Shown here: piece by piece, positions 1-9,260 of the stretch | Numbering within the stretch: the stretch's first letter is position 1 | Layout: each line of letters opens with the position of its first letter | Origin: M55B165 sp964423265 | GTDB lineage: Bacteria > Actinomycetota > Humimicrobiia > Humimicrobiales > Humimicrobiaceae | Length of the DNA: 64,000 nt | Assembly: GCA_964423265.1 (NCBI GenBank) | Contig: CAYREF010000003.1 | Coordinates: 3,353-67,352, forward strand | Reading direction: 5' to 3' | Translations under genes and position numbers: made by a program | The notes under the pieces: model-generated | Seen by the model: the letters and a program-made list of their open reading frames with translations, nothing else | The model's database searches: none | What the model was told of the DNA's origin: nothing

Positions 1-1636
1 GTCCGATCCTGGAAAACCTGTTTTCTTTAATTAAAAATATTTCGCTTCCCCAAATTTTTCCGTCATCGCCATATCCGGTGCCATCCCAGGAAAATCCCAA
101 TAAGTTGTCTTCAATATTGTTTTCTGCCATTACGCTTGCTATATGAGCTTTGTGGTGCTGGAATGAATGCCTGGGAATTGATTTGTCAAATTTGGCCGCA
201 TATTTTGTAGAACTATAGGCTGGATGATTATCTGTAGCTATGATGTCAATTTGGCTGATATTGAATAAATCCTTATATTTTTCTATTGTTTCTTCAAAAA
301 ATAAATTGGACTCTAAAGAACCTAGATCTCCTAAATGCTGGCTTACTATTCCATATCTTTCCTTGTATATACAAAATGTGTTTTTTTCTTGTGCTCCCAG
401 TGCTAGTATAGTTTTATCTTTTATATCCCTGCTTAGTTTCACGGGATATGGAGAATAGCCCCGGGCTCTTCTTATAAGCATTTCACGGTTATCAAAAATC
501 TTTACCACTGAATCATCATATCTTGAATATATTTCGCGGTCATGAATTAAAAAATAATCGCAAATTTCGTTTAATTTTTGCTTGGCCTGGTTATTTTTTG
601 CTGCTATTGGCTCTTCTGTAATATTGCCGCTGGTCATAATCAGGGGTATATCAAGATATTTAAAAAGCAAATGGTGGATGGGGGTATAGGGGAGCATTAC
701 CCCTTCAAATTGGTGATAGAAAGAGACATATTCAGATAAATATCTAGAATTGCCTTTTTTAACTAACACTATGGGAGCCCTGGGAGATAACAGGCTGCTT
801 ATTTCTCTTCCGGATACTTTGAACTGTTTTTTAACCTCTTCTATGTTTTTAATCATTACTGCAAAAGGTTTAAAGGGTCTTTTTTTCCTTTGCCTTAGCT
901 TGCCAACAACATCATCTGAGACAGCATCACAGGCTAGCTGAAACCCTCCCAGGCTTTTTATTCCTATAATTTTACCTTCCAGTATTTTTTGGGCTGCCAG
1001 GTTAATGGGATTTTCCCCGGACACAGGACTTCCTTTTGAGTCTACCAGGGAAAGCGTAGGTCCGCATTTATTGCAAGCGATTGGCTGTGCATGAAATCTT
1101 CTGTCGCGGGGATCAAAGTATTCATTCTCACATTGGCTACATTTTTTAAATTTTTTCATGGTTGTATACGGCCTGTCATAAGGCAGCTTTTCTATTATAG
1201 TAAACCTGGGGCCGCAATTGGTACAGTTTGTAAAGGGATATAGATATCTCCTGCTGTCATCCTGATTATGTATGTCCTTTATACATTCTTTGCAGGTGGC
1301 AAGGTCGGGGGAAATTAACTGAAATTCTTTTTTACCTTTCTTGCTTTTTTCAATAGAAAATCTTTCTATGCTGGTAAAAGGTTCTTCTTTTACTTCAATG
1401 TTTTCAATTATAGCGGGCGAAGGCTTTCTCTCTTTTATGCTATGGATAAATTTATGTATTAATTTTGGAGAGCCATTAGCTGTGATGAGTACCCCTTCTG
1501 TAGTATTTGAAACTCTTCCGCTTATTTTATATTCATGAGCCAGGTTGAAAATAAAGGGTCTAAAACCAACGCCCTGCACTATTCCCAATATTTTAATTTT
1601 ATAAGTTTTTACTTTATTTTTGGTTTCGGTTTTCAT
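1..1636 (-). CDS. hypF: Carbamoyltransferase HypF, [NiFe]-hydrogenase maturation (partial, 3' end outside window)
   Basis: HypF transfers a carbamoyl group from carbamoyl phosphate to HypE, the first step in making the cyanide ligands of [NiFe]-hydrogenase. The 545 visible codons show an N-terminal acylphosphatase domain (GIVQGVGFRP at about residues 18-27), then a double zinc finger with four CxxC-type pairs (CKEC, CTNC, CSQC, CNKC), a YrdC-like nucleotide-binding domain, and the start of the Kae1-like domain with its HHKAH metal motif. HypF is normally about 750 residues, so roughly the last 200 lie beyond base 1. The ATG chosen starts just ahead of the acylphosphatase fold. No other hyp gene is in view. 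Presence of hypF is seen; the existence of a hydrogenase is inferred. Confidence 0.95.
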   Translation of the reverse strand, partial: MKTETKNKVKTYKIKILGIVQGVGFRPFIFNLAHEYKISGRVSNTTEGVLITANGSPKLIHKFIHSIKERKPSPAIIENIEVKEEPFTSIERFSIEKSKKGKKEFQLISPDLATCKECIKDIHNQDDSRRYLYPFTNCTNCGPRFTIIEKLPYDRPYTTMKKFKKCSQCENEYFDPRDRRFHAQPIACNKCGPTLSLVDSKGSPVSGENPINLAAQKILEGKIIGIKSLGGFQLACDAVSDDVVGKLRQRKKRPFKPFAVMIKNIEEVKKQFKVSGREISSLLSPRAPIVLVKKGNSRYLSEYVSFYHQFEGVMLPYTPIHHLLFKYLDIPLIMTSGNITEEPIAAKNNQAKQKLNEICDYFLIHDREIYSRYDDSVVKIFDNREMLIRRARGYSPYPVKLSRDIKDKTILALGAQEKNTFCIYKERYGIVSQHLGDLGSLESNLFFEETIEKYKDLFNISQIDIIATDNHPAYSSTKYAAKFDKSIPRHSFQHHKAHIASVMAENNIEDNLLGFSWDGTGYGDDGKIWGSEIFLIKENRFSRIG

Positions 1637-1766
1637 TATTCCATTTAAGATAATAAATTTTAGATATTTTAGCAACTTTAAATGGTATTGTTAAATTTTT
1701 TAAGTTAAACTAAATAATTTATTTATGATATACTTTTTAAGTAAATAATAATCTAATTTTTTGCTT

Positions 1767-1958
1767 ATGGCTCCAAAAAAAGTAATGCATTCGTTCAAAA
1801 TAGAAAAAGACCTAATTGAACGCGCAAAAAAAGAAGCTAAAAGCCAGTCCATGGCTACTTCTGTATTTATAAGGCAAGCAATAATAGAAAAGCTAGAAAA
1901 GAAAAAGAAGCTGGAAGAGCTTGAAGAAAGAATTAAGAAACTCGAAGAAAAAGAATAA
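1767..1958 (+). CDS. Small ribbon-helix-helix (CopG/Arc-like) protein with coiled-coil tail
   Basis: A 63-residue protein whose first ~45 residues read as a ribbon-helix-helix DNA-binding fold: a short strand (MHSFKIEKDLIERAKKEA), a helix, then a second helix (SVFIRQAIIEKLEKK). The remainder is a highly charged E/K/L heptad-like helix, probably a dimerising coiled coil. A TTG two codons upstream is possible, but the ATG is preferred. RHH proteins act as dimeric repressors or antitoxins; no toxin gene is adjacent. It is divergent from hypF and convergent with the CBM9-like gene, so it is probably transcribed alone. Its target is unknown. Confidence 0.7.
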   Translation: MAPKKVMHSFKIEKDLIERAKKEAKSQSMATSVFIRQAIIEKLEKKKKLEELEERIKKLEEKE

Positions 1959-1975
1959 TAGCTTTTTTTATTCTT
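1951..1975. terminator. Possible bidirectional terminator between convergent genes
   Basis: AAGAATAA pairs with TTATTCTT across a 9-base loop, with a T-run on the + strand and an A-run that becomes T-rich on the - strand. It overlaps both stop codons of the convergent RHH and CBM9-like genes. The stem is short and AT-only, so this is weak. Confidence 0.35.
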
Positions 1976-3179
1976 CTATATCTTTTTCAGTTAAATCTTC
2001 TGCATCAATTAAAACAATATTTCCCAAGGTAAAGGTATTGTTAAAATCAAATTGCTCAGATGAAGAAATTACTAATTCTGTAGAATCTAAATGATCAGTA
2101 TCTAAAATAGAAATAGTAAAACCTAGTATGTCTTCATCCTGCGGATTGTAATTTGTAAAATTATACCACGGTATACTAGCCTCAATTAAATAACCGTTAG
2201 ATAAACGTGACGACTTAATATCCGCTCCATCTGGGGGAGAATTGGAAGGCCATCTGATAAAAGCCTCAGCTGCTATGTTGTTAAAGTTGCCAGGAGAGAC
2301 TTCTATCTGGTAATCATCGCTGTTTAAAAATTGTATTTGGTAATCGCCTTCAAGGTCTGTATCTAGAACTATGACCACGCTATCCCCGTTGTTTAACTGG
2401 TCTCCAGTAAAGGATTGGGAAAATACATCATCGATAACTTCCACTGCAAAGTAAAAATTATCATCATCCCAGCATGAATAAAATGTCCCTGAAATATCTG
2501 TGTGGCTGGTATAATTTTCTTTTTTAATTGTGGGTACAAAATTTGAAAATTTTTCATAAATATCCCACTCTTGGATACTGGCATCTATTATCGGGGGAGT
2601 ATAGCATTTATATGAGAAAATGGGTTTTCCGTTCACATCATTTTGCTTGCGGTATTGTGATTCTGAAAGTATCCTAGCCTTTTTTTCTTCGATATCCTCA
2701 CTGATTATTATCTCCTCTGATTCCTCCTGCTCATAGTTCACTAAAAAAGAAACTTCATTAGAAACAGCCACAATTTCATCTTCATCATTTACTGCCTGGG
2801 CTTGTATTTCGTATTCTCCAGCTTCTTTTGGGTTCCAGTTGAATTCATAGGGGGGTGCTGTAAATGTTTTTATTATTTCTCCGTTAAGTAAAACGTTTAT
2901 ATCCATGTTCTTGTTTTCTATTTCTTTTGCTTTAATTTCTATGGGCACACTCTCATTGGTATTAATAAAATTGTATATCTTACTATCTGTGGGGGAAGCA
3001 ATAAATACATTATATTCTTCTACAGTTTCTGTTTCTACCGCCGTCTGGGAGAAAAAGTTTAAGTTAAGCCTGTTATTTATTGCAAAAAAAATAAATAAGG
3101 CCAATCCTATTATTATAATAAAAATAATATACGGGAAACGGTCCAGCAGGAAAGTTAGTTTCTTATATTTATTTTTCAT
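1968..3179 (-). CDS. Membrane-anchored protein with Ig-like and CBM9/DOMON-like domains
   Basis: A 403-residue protein. An N-terminal basic stretch is followed by one hydrophobic segment (IIFIIIIGLALFIFFAI), so it is probably anchored in the membrane with the bulk outside. Residues ~60-150 resemble a bacterial Ig-like domain (NPKEAGEYEIQAQAVNDEDE). The C-terminal ~200 residues match the CBM9-like sugar-binding fold: IDASIQEWD, then FYSCWDDDNFYFAVEVIDD, GDSVVIVLDTD and a final IPW strand. I chose the ATG that overlaps the upstream EF-G-like stop by 11 bases; an in-frame ATG eight codons earlier is possible. Overlap with the translation-factor gene suggests co-transcription. The ligand is unknown; surface carbohydrate binding is inferred from the fold. 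Confidence 0.8.
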   Translation of the reverse strand: MKNKYKKLTFLLDRFPYIIFIIIIGLALFIFFAINNRLNLNFFSQTAVETETVEEYNVFIASPTDSKIYNFINTNESVPIEIKAKEIENKNMDINVLLNGEIIKTFTAPPYEFNWNPKEAGEYEIQAQAVNDEDEIVAVSNEVSFLVNYEQEESEEIIISEDIEEKKARILSESQYRKQNDVNGKPIFSYKCYTPPIIDASIQEWDIYEKFSNFVPTIKKENYTSHTDISGTFYSCWDDDNFYFAVEVIDDVFSQSFTGDQLNNGDSVVIVLDTDLEGDYQIQFLNSDDYQIEVSPGNFNNIAAEAFIRWPSNSPPDGADIKSSRLSNGYLIEASIPWYNFTNYNPQDEDILGFTISILDTDHLDSTELVISSSEQFDFNNTFTLGNIVLIDAEDLTEKDIEE

Positions 3180-5256
3180 CCTTTTCTTTTTGCCTTTCCT
3201 CAATTAATTTTTCGGTAAGGTTTGGCGGCAATTCTTCATAATGAGAAAAATTTTGCTTGAAAAAGCCCCGCCCTTTAGTTATGGAAATTAAATCTATAGC
3301 ATAATTAAATGTTTCTGCTTGGGGTACATTAGCTTTTATGGTTTGTGTTTTGTTGTCTGATGGGGCCATAGAAATTATTTTGCCCCGCCTGGAATTTATA
3401 TCCCCAATTATGTCTCCCATATATTCTTCAGGAACAATTATTTCAAGTTCCATTATGGGCTCCAGCAAACAGGGGCTGGCTTGTTGCATACCCTTTTTAA
3501 AAGCCATGGATGCAGCAATTTTAAAAGCCATCTCAGAAGAGTCAACGCTGTGGAAGGAGCCGTCAAAGAGGTTTACGTGCACATTTACTACTGGGTACTT
3601 TGCAAGCACACCTTCTTTCATGGCTTCTACTACCCCTTTTTCTACTCCTGGTATATAGCCTTTTGGAATAGCGCCACCAAAAATAGTGTCTTCAAATTCA
3701 TAGCCTTCGCCATGCTTTTTAGGTTTCAGCTTCAAGAATACATGGCCATACTGGCCCCTGCCACCTGATTGTTTTTTGTATTTGTATTCGGTTTCTATCT
3801 CCTTTTTTATGGTCTCCTTATAGGCTACTTCTGGGGTTTGCAGTTCAGCGCCTATCTCAAATTTTTTCTTTAAGCTTTCCTTAACAATGGAAAGGTGTAA
3901 CTCTCCCATTCCCCATACAAGATTTTGGTTTGTTTCAGAGTCTATTTCTTGTTTTAAAGTAGGATCTTCCTCAATTAGCCTGGAAAGTCCGCTATTTATT
4001 TTTTCTTCATCGCCTTTGGTCAAGGGCACTATGGTTCTGGGAAGGGTGGGTTCAGGGTATATCACTTTTTCAATCTCTAATGGATTGTCTTCTAAAGAAA
4101 TAGTATCATCATTCGAAATTTCAGTTATTTTTGAAACAGCAACTATATCTCCACAGGTTGCTTTCTCAATTTCAGTCTGTTCTTTGCCCTGTAGGTCAAA
4201 AATGTTGGAGAATTTAAAAGATTTTTCTGCTCCTGACACATAATAGCTCTCATTAGCTTTTATCTGGCCAGAGAAAAGTCTGAATACAGAAAGTTTTCCA
4301 ATATACGGGTCCGACATGGTTTTAAACACATAGCCGCAAACTGGCCCACCTTCAGTTGGCTGGATTTCAGCTTCACTGCCATCTGGAATTTTGCTGGCTT
4401 TTACAGGATTAGTTTCCAGGGGGGAGGGCATTAGCTGATTTATGTATCCCATTAAAATATCAATTCCAAAATTTTTTCCAGAAGATATTGAAAACAGGGG
4501 TATTACTTTCCCTTCCATAACAGCCTTTTTAAAATTTTTAGCAATTAATTCACTGCTAATATTTTCCCCTTCTAAATATTTGTTTAGCAGTTCATCGTCG
4601 GTTTCAACAATTGATTCTATTAATTCATTGTGGTGGCTTTCCGCATTCTCTTTGTATTTGCCGGCTACCTCCGTTTCTTCACCTTTTGAAGAATCAGTCT
4701 TGTAATTAAATGCCTTGTTTTTTAACAGATCAATTACTTGTGAAAAATTTTCACCTGTTTCTGCCGGAATGGTTATGGGTACTAAATTTATATTGTAATT
4801 GTTTTTAACTTTTTCCAGTGAAGCAAAGAAATCCAAATTCTCCTGGTCTAGCTTGTTGAACACGCAAAATGTTGGCACTTGCTTTTGTTTAAGCAGCCTT
4901 ACAATTCTCTCAGAGGTAGCTTGTATTCCTGATTTTGGGTCAACCAGGAATAATGCACCGTCAATTATTTGGGTGGCGGCATATCCTTTGCCAATAAAGT
5001 CTATATAGCCAGGGGTATCTACCAGGTTAATATGGTAGCCGTCCCAGTTGTAATTTAGTACGCTGGAATTTATAGAAAAGCCCTTCTCTTTCTCAATAGG
5101 GTCATTATCTGATACTGTATTTTTGCTTTCAACATTTCCTAATCTATCGGTAACCCCCGAATTAAAAAGAAAACATTCAGAGAGTGTTGTTTTGCCTGTG
5201 CTATTACCAGAAACCAATCCTATAACTTTCTTTTTATCACCACTTACATTACTCAT
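3169..5256 (-). CDS. Elongation factor G-like GTPase (divergent EF-G paralogue)
   Basis: A 695-residue translational GTPase with all EF-G domains. The P-loop is GNSTGKTT (residues 17-24) in place of the usual AHIDAGKTT; G3 is DTPGYIDF; G4 is NKLD; switch I reads EKEKGFSI rather than RERGITI. Domain IV is present (GGRGQYGHV, then the AMKEGVLAKYPV region), as is the C-terminal domain V (GDINSRRGKI). These departures from the consensus place it in the EF-G-like/FusA2-type group, not the main fusA, which should be elsewhere with rpsL/rpsG. The start was chosen at the ATG preceded by GGAGGAAATTA; 33 further in-frame codons upstream lack support. Function of this paralogue group is poorly defined. 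Confidence 0.88.
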   Translation of the reverse strand: MSNVSGDKKKVIGLVSGNSTGKTTLSECFLFNSGVTDRLGNVESKNTVSDNDPIEKEKGFSINSSVLNYNWDGYHINLVDTPGYIDFIGKGYAATQIIDGALFLVDPKSGIQATSERIVRLLKQKQVPTFCVFNKLDQENLDFFASLEKVKNNYNINLVPITIPAETGENFSQVIDLLKNKAFNYKTDSSKGEETEVAGKYKENAESHHNELIESIVETDDELLNKYLEGENISSELIAKNFKKAVMEGKVIPLFSISSGKNFGIDILMGYINQLMPSPLETNPVKASKIPDGSEAEIQPTEGGPVCGYVFKTMSDPYIGKLSVFRLFSGQIKANESYYVSGAEKSFKFSNIFDLQGKEQTEIEKATCGDIVAVSKITEISNDDTISLEDNPLEIEKVIYPEPTLPRTIVPLTKGDEEKINSGLSRLIEEDPTLKQEIDSETNQNLVWGMGELHLSIVKESLKKKFEIGAELQTPEVAYKETIKKEIETEYKYKKQSGGRGQYGHVFLKLKPKKHGEGYEFEDTIFGGAIPKGYIPGVEKGVVEAMKEGVLAKYPVVNVHVNLFDGSFHSVDSSEMAFKIAASMAFKKGMQQASPCLLEPIMELEIIVPEEYMGDIIGDINSRRGKIISMAPSDNKTQTIKANVPQAETFNYAIDLISITKGRGFFKQNFSHYEELPPNLTEKLIEERQKEKDEK

Positions 5257-5374
5257 TAATTTCCTCCCAAAAATAGACATTAAAATTTTAAAAAGGCTTA
5301 AATCATAGAAAAAAATATACCATAAAAACATAGTTGTGTAAAAAAGTTTAACCATTATAATAAGGGGGTTGAAG

Positions 5375-5404
5375 TTGTCGAAAGTTTTGGCAGAGTGCTA
5401 TAAT
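5375..5404 (+). promoter_or_regulatory. Candidate sigma-70-type promoter for lemA-htpX
   Basis: TTGTCG, an 18-base spacer and a perfect TATAAT lie about 65 bases upstream of lemA in the divergent gap with the EF-G-like gene. A second TATAAT occurs at 5424-5429 without a clear -35. Confidence 0.55.
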
Positions 5405-5468
5405 TTTGATAGGCTTAATGTGTTATAATTTGTTAGGATAAAATATTTACTAATTTGGAGGAAATTAA

Positions 5469-6038
5469 ATGTTAACGGGCATTATTGTGCTAATCGTAGT
5501 GTTGGTTGCTATTATTGTAGCAATACTGCTTACTGTGGTGGGTTATTATAATTCAATAATTTCTACCAGGAATAAGGTAGACAATGCCTGGCATCAAATT
5601 GATGTGCAGCTGAGAAAGAGATATGACCTTATACCTAATTTGGTAGAAACAGTCAAAGGATATGCAGCCCATGAAAAAGAAACCTTACAAAAGGTTACAG
5701 AGGCCAGGAATTTTGGTATAAATGCCAATTCGGTAAAGGAGCAGGCTGATGCAGAAAACCAAATTACCAGTACCTTAAAATCTTTATTTGCTGTTTCTGA
5801 ACAATACCCCAACCTTAAGGCTGACCAGCATTTTTCAAGGCTGATGGAACAGTTGAATGGAATTGAGAGCAATATTGCATATGCAAGGCAATTCTACAAT
5901 GACATGGTCATGAAGTTTAATACCAAAATACAGACTTTTCCTGGAAATTTCTTTGCCAGGATGTTTAACTTCAGCCAAAAGGATTATTTTGAAATTACTG
6001 AAAGTTCGGCAAGAGGTCCTGTTAAGGTAGAATTTTAA
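5469..6038 (+). CDS. lemA: LemA family membrane protein
   Basis: A 189-residue LemA family protein: one N-terminal membrane segment (IIVLIVVLVAIIVAILLTVV), then a helical domain with the family signature NAWHQIDVQLRKRYDLIPNLV and the later NFFARMFNF segment. LemA proteins sit in the cytoplasmic membrane with the helical domain exposed; their function is unsettled. The start follows GGAGGAAATTAA. It is followed by an htpX-type protease, a pairing seen in many bacteria, which suggests a shared membrane-quality-control role (inference). Confidence 0.93.
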   Translation: MLTGIIVLIVVLVAIIVAILLTVVGYYNSIISTRNKVDNAWHQIDVQLRKRYDLIPNLVETVKGYAAHEKETLQKVTEARNFGINANSVKEQADAENQITSTLKSLFAVSEQYPNLKADQHFSRLMEQLNGIESNIAYARQFYNDMVMKFNTKIQTFPGNFFARMFNFSQKDYFEITESSARGPVKVEF

Positions 6039-6054
6039 AAGGGGTGTTTGGCAT

Positions 6055-6987
6055 TTGTACGAGCAGATAAGCAAAAACCGGATAAAAACCTATTTTATAA
6101 TAGCCGGGTTTTTAGCTTTTATTGCTGCTATTGGCTATTTTATAGGCATATATCTAGATTACAGATATGGAATTAGTGGAAATTATTCCATATTACTTTT
6201 GATTTTTGCCCTAATTATTGCAATATTGGCCAGTTTTGCAAGTTATTACAATAGTGATAAAATTGTATTGAAGTTAACCAGGGCAAAGCCTTTATCCAGG
6301 GAAGAAAATCCAAGAGTGTATTACATGGTGGAAGGCTTATCTATTGCTGCTGGAATTCCCATGCCTAAAATCTATGTTATAGAGGATAGGGGCATGAATG
6401 CTTTTGCAACGGGCAGGAATCCCGGCAAGGGGGTAATAGTATTTACCCGCGGTTTGATTGAAAATTTAAATGACCAGGAGTTAAAGGGTGTGGCTGCGCA
6501 TGAGCTGTCACATATAAAAAATTATGACATATTATTAGGCACGGTAATAGTAGTTTTGGTGGGCATGGTTACCATAGCCAGTAATTTTATGCTCAGATCC
6601 TTTATATTTGGCGGAAGGAGGAGGTCAAGTAGAAGTTCAGGAGGACCTCTTTCTATAATTTTGCTGGTAGTGGGGATTATCCTTATATTGCTTTCCCCTT
6701 TAATTGCAGCAGTTATAAGGTTTGCAGTTAGCAGGAATAGGGAATTTTTAGCTGATTCCAATGGAGCTTTAGTTACCAGGTATCCTGCAGGGCTGGCAAG
6801 CGCCTTGAGAAAAATTAACAAAAATAGCGCAGTAGAGACTGCCAATAATGCAACCGCACACCTTTTTATCTCTAATCCAATTGGCAAAAAAGCCAAATCT
6901 TTATTTACTAATTTATTTAATACTCATCCTCCCGCTGAAGAAAGAATAAAAAGGCTTGAGGAGATGTCGCTAGGAGTGGGAGTATGA
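6055..6987 (+). CDS. htpX: M48 family membrane zinc metalloprotease, HtpX-like
   Basis: A 310-residue integral membrane protease. Two N-terminal membrane segments (residues ~13-33 and ~45-64) and two more around residues 155-230 flank the active site. The zinc motif is HELSH (His149, Glu150, His153), and the third zinc ligand is the Glu in REFLADSNG. HtpX-type proteases degrade misfolded membrane proteins. The start is TTG, 16 bases after the lemA stop. The C-terminus carries the family's THPPAEERIKRL segment, so it is full length. Confidence 0.93.
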   Translation: MYEQISKNRIKTYFIIAGFLAFIAAIGYFIGIYLDYRYGISGNYSILLLIFALIIAILASFASYYNSDKIVLKLTRAKPLSREENPRVYYMVEGLSIAAGIPMPKIYVIEDRGMNAFATGRNPGKGVIVFTRGLIENLNDQELKGVAAHELSHIKNYDILLGTVIVVLVGMVTIASNFMLRSFIFGGRRRSSRSSGGPLSIILLVVGIILILLSPLIAAVIRFAVSRNREFLADSNGALVTRYPAGLASALRKINKNSAVETANNATAHLFISNPIGKKAKSLFTNLFNTHPPAEERIKRLEEMSLGVGV

Positions 6988-7005
6988 GCAGGAGGTGTAT
7001 ATATA

Positions 7006-7887
7006 ATGGAAAAGGGAACTATAAAAGTTAAGGCAGGGCTGGCTGAAATGCTAAAAGGCGGGGTAATAATGGATGTTACCACGGTTGAGCAAGCAAAAAT
7101 AGCTGAAGAAGCAGGAGCAGTGTCAGTAATGGCCCTGGAGAAAATACCGGCAGACATAAGGGCTACAGGTGGAGTGGCAAGGATGACAGATCCTGAAATA
7201 ATACTGAAAATAATGGATGCTGTATCTATACCAGTGATGGCAAAAGCAAGGATTGGACACTTTGGTGAAGCGCAGATACTGCAGTCAATAGGTATAGATT
7301 ATATAGACGAAAGCGAAGTACTAACCCCAGCAGATGAAAAAAACCATATAAACAAATGGGATTTTAAAGTTCCTTTTGTTTGTGGTGCTACTAACCTTGG
7401 TGAAGCTTTACGCAGGATAGCCGAAGGTGCGGCCATGATTAGGACCAAGGGCGAGGCTGGAACCGGGGATGTAATCCATGCTGTAAGGCACTTGAGAACC
7501 ATAAGGGATGAAATAGGAAAAGTTGCTTCTATACCTAGAGAAGAACTTATGTCGGAGGCGAAGAAGATGGGGGCACCATATGACCTCATTCGCTATGTAG
7601 CTGAAAATAAGAAGATTCCTGTAGTAAATTTTTCAGCCGGTGGAATCTCAACCCCTGCAGATGCTTCCATGATTATGCAACTGGGAGCTGACGGCATTTT
7701 TGTAGGCTCAGGGATATTTAAGTCTGAAGATCCAATGAAAATGGCACAGGCCATTGTGGAAACTACAACCCACTACAGCAATCCTGATGTAGTGGCTAGA
7801 GTGTCCAGGGGACTGGGTAATGCTATGACTGGCATATCGGTATCAAACATGGAAGAAAAAGACATGATCCAGACAAGAGGATGGTAA
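7006..7887 (+). CDS. pdxS: Pyridoxal 5'-phosphate synthase, lyase subunit PdxS
   Basis: A 293-residue TIM-barrel subunit that makes PLP from ribose 5-phosphate, glyceraldehyde 3-phosphate and ammonia supplied by PdxT. The catalytic Lys lies in PVMAKARIGHF (Lys80), Asp23 is in GGVIMDVTT, and the ESEVLTPADE motif and the phosphate-binding GSGIFKSEDP loop are present. The start ATG follows AGGAGGTG. The pdxT gene begins one base after its stop. This is the DXP-independent vitamin B6 route; length matches the family. Confidence 0.98.
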   Translation: MEKGTIKVKAGLAEMLKGGVIMDVTTVEQAKIAEEAGAVSVMALEKIPADIRATGGVARMTDPEIILKIMDAVSIPVMAKARIGHFGEAQILQSIGIDYIDESEVLTPADEKNHINKWDFKVPFVCGATNLGEALRRIAEGAAMIRTKGEAGTGDVIHAVRHLRTIRDEIGKVASIPREELMSEAKKMGAPYDLIRYVAENKKIPVVNFSAGGISTPADASMIMQLGADGIFVGSGIFKSEDPMKMAQAIVETTTHYSNPDVVARVSRGLGNAMTGISVSNMEEKDMIQTRGW

Positions 7888-7888
7888 T

Positions 7889-8506
7889 ATGGCTATAAAA
7901 GTAGGAGTGCTGGCGCTCCAGGGAGCCTTCAGGGAGCATATAAGGGCAATAAATAGCTGCGGGGCCCTTGGCTTTGAAGTTAAATTTCCAGAGCAGCTGG
8001 AAGAAGTCCGGGGGCTGATTATTCCTGGTGGAGAAAGCACTACTATTAATAAGCTTATAGCAAAATATGGATTCAGGAAGCCCCTGGATGAATTCTATAA
8101 TAAGGGCAAGCCCATTTTTGGGACCTGTGCAGGAATGATAATGGTTGCAAGAAAAGTAATAGGGGAAGATTTTGGGCTAGGCTATATTAATGTAATTGTA
8201 AACAGGAATGCTTATGGCAGGCAAATTGAAAGCTTCGAGGAACACATAGATTTAAAACTGGGTGCCAGTACAGGTCAAAAATTTAAAGCCATATTCATAA
8301 GAGCACCTAAGATATTGGAAATAGGGAATAATGTAAAAGTGTTGGGGAAAACAGAAAATAAAATAGTGCTGGCTAGAGAAGGAAGTGTTATGGTTAGCGC
8401 TTTCCATCCTGAGTTAGGCAATGATCTCCGCATACATAAATATTTTTTAGGCATGGTTAATAAATTTAAAGAAAAGAGGGTGAAAGAAAATGTCAGGGCA
8501 TTCTAA
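7889..8506 (+). CDS. pdxT: Pyridoxal 5'-phosphate synthase, glutaminase subunit PdxT
   Basis: A 205-residue class I glutamine amidotransferase that hydrolyses glutamine and channels ammonia to PdxS. It has the opening GVLALQGAFREH, the oxyanion PGGESTT loop, the nucleophile Cys80 in GTCAGM and the His/Glu pair in FHPELG. It is tightly coupled to pdxS, and its 3' end overlaps yebC by 17 bases. Confidence 0.97.
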   Translation: MAIKVGVLALQGAFREHIRAINSCGALGFEVKFPEQLEEVRGLIIPGGESTTINKLIAKYGFRKPLDEFYNKGKPIFGTCAGMIMVARKVIGEDFGLGYINVIVNRNAYGRQIESFEEHIDLKLGASTGQKFKAIFIRAPKILEIGNNVKVLGKTENKIVLAREGSVMVSAFHPELGNDLRIHKYFLGMVNKFKEKRVKENVRAF

Positions 8507-9245
8507 ATGGCATTCCATTAAACATAAAAAGGCTAAGGAAGATGCAAAAAGGGGCCAAATATTCGGTAAGTTAAGTAGGATGATAACTGTTGCTGCCAGG
8601 GAAGGCGGTAGCGGTGACCCCAAGGATAATATAGCTTTAGCAAATGCTTTGGCTAAGGCCAAGGAATATAATATGCCTCAGGATAATATAGACAGGGCAA
8701 TTAAAAGGGGGACTGGGGAGCTAGAAGGCGTTGATTATGAAAGTGCTGTTTATGAAGGATACGGCCCCGGCGGCATTGCTATCCTAGTTGAAGTTATGAC
8801 TGAAAATAAAAACCGTACCGCTTCTGATGTCAGAAATATTTTTAATAATAATAATGGAAGTCTGGGTGAAAGCGGAAGTGTGGGATGGCAGTTTGAAAGA
8901 AAAGGGATATTGATTGTAGAGAAAAATAATATTGAAGATGAAGAAGAGTTTATGCTTAACGTTATTGATGCTGGAGCAGAAGATATTGATGAAGAAGAAC
9001 AGAAATACGTGGTAAAGGCTGATCCTACTGATTTTATGAATGTAAAAAATTATATAGAAAAAAAGAAGATTGAGATTGAATCCAGTGGAGTAGAGATGAT
9101 TCCTAAATCAACTTTGGAGCTGCCGAGGCAAGAGGCTATAAAAGCCCTAAAACTTATTAATAAATTAGACGACCATGATGATGTCCAGAATGTAACCTCA
9201 AATTTAGATATACCTGATGAACTATTAAGTGAAATTGAATCATAA
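8490..9245 (+). CDS. yebC: YebC/PmpR family protein
   Basis: A 251-residue YebC family protein beginning with the diagnostic MSGHSKWHSIKHKK and continuing with ITVAAREGG and YEGYGPGG. Family members are described as DNA-binding regulators and, more recently, as helpers of translation through proline-rich stretches. Its place just before ruvC is the classic arrangement. The start follows GAGGGTGAAAGAAA inside the end of pdxT. Confidence 0.96.
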   Translation: MSGHSKWHSIKHKKAKEDAKRGQIFGKLSRMITVAAREGGSGDPKDNIALANALAKAKEYNMPQDNIDRAIKRGTGELEGVDYESAVYEGYGPGGIAILVEVMTENKNRTASDVRNIFNNNNGSLGESGSVGWQFERKGILIVEKNNIEDEEEFMLNVIDAGAEDIDEEEQKYVVKADPTDFMNVKNYIEKKKIEIESSGVEMIPKSTLELPRQEAIKALKLINKLDDHDDVQNVTSNLDIPDELLSEIES

Positions 9246-9260
9246 AAGGTTAAAAAAAGT

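Noticed and set aside
1767..1958. Antitoxin of a type II toxin-antitoxin pair
   Set aside because: The RHH fold would fit, but no small toxin gene lies next to it; the neighbours are hypF and the CBM9-like gene.
5257..5355. N-terminal extension of the EF-G-like protein (33 codons)
   Set aside because: It is a hydrophobic, AT-driven open frame without a ribosome site; a clear GGAGG precedes the internal ATG.
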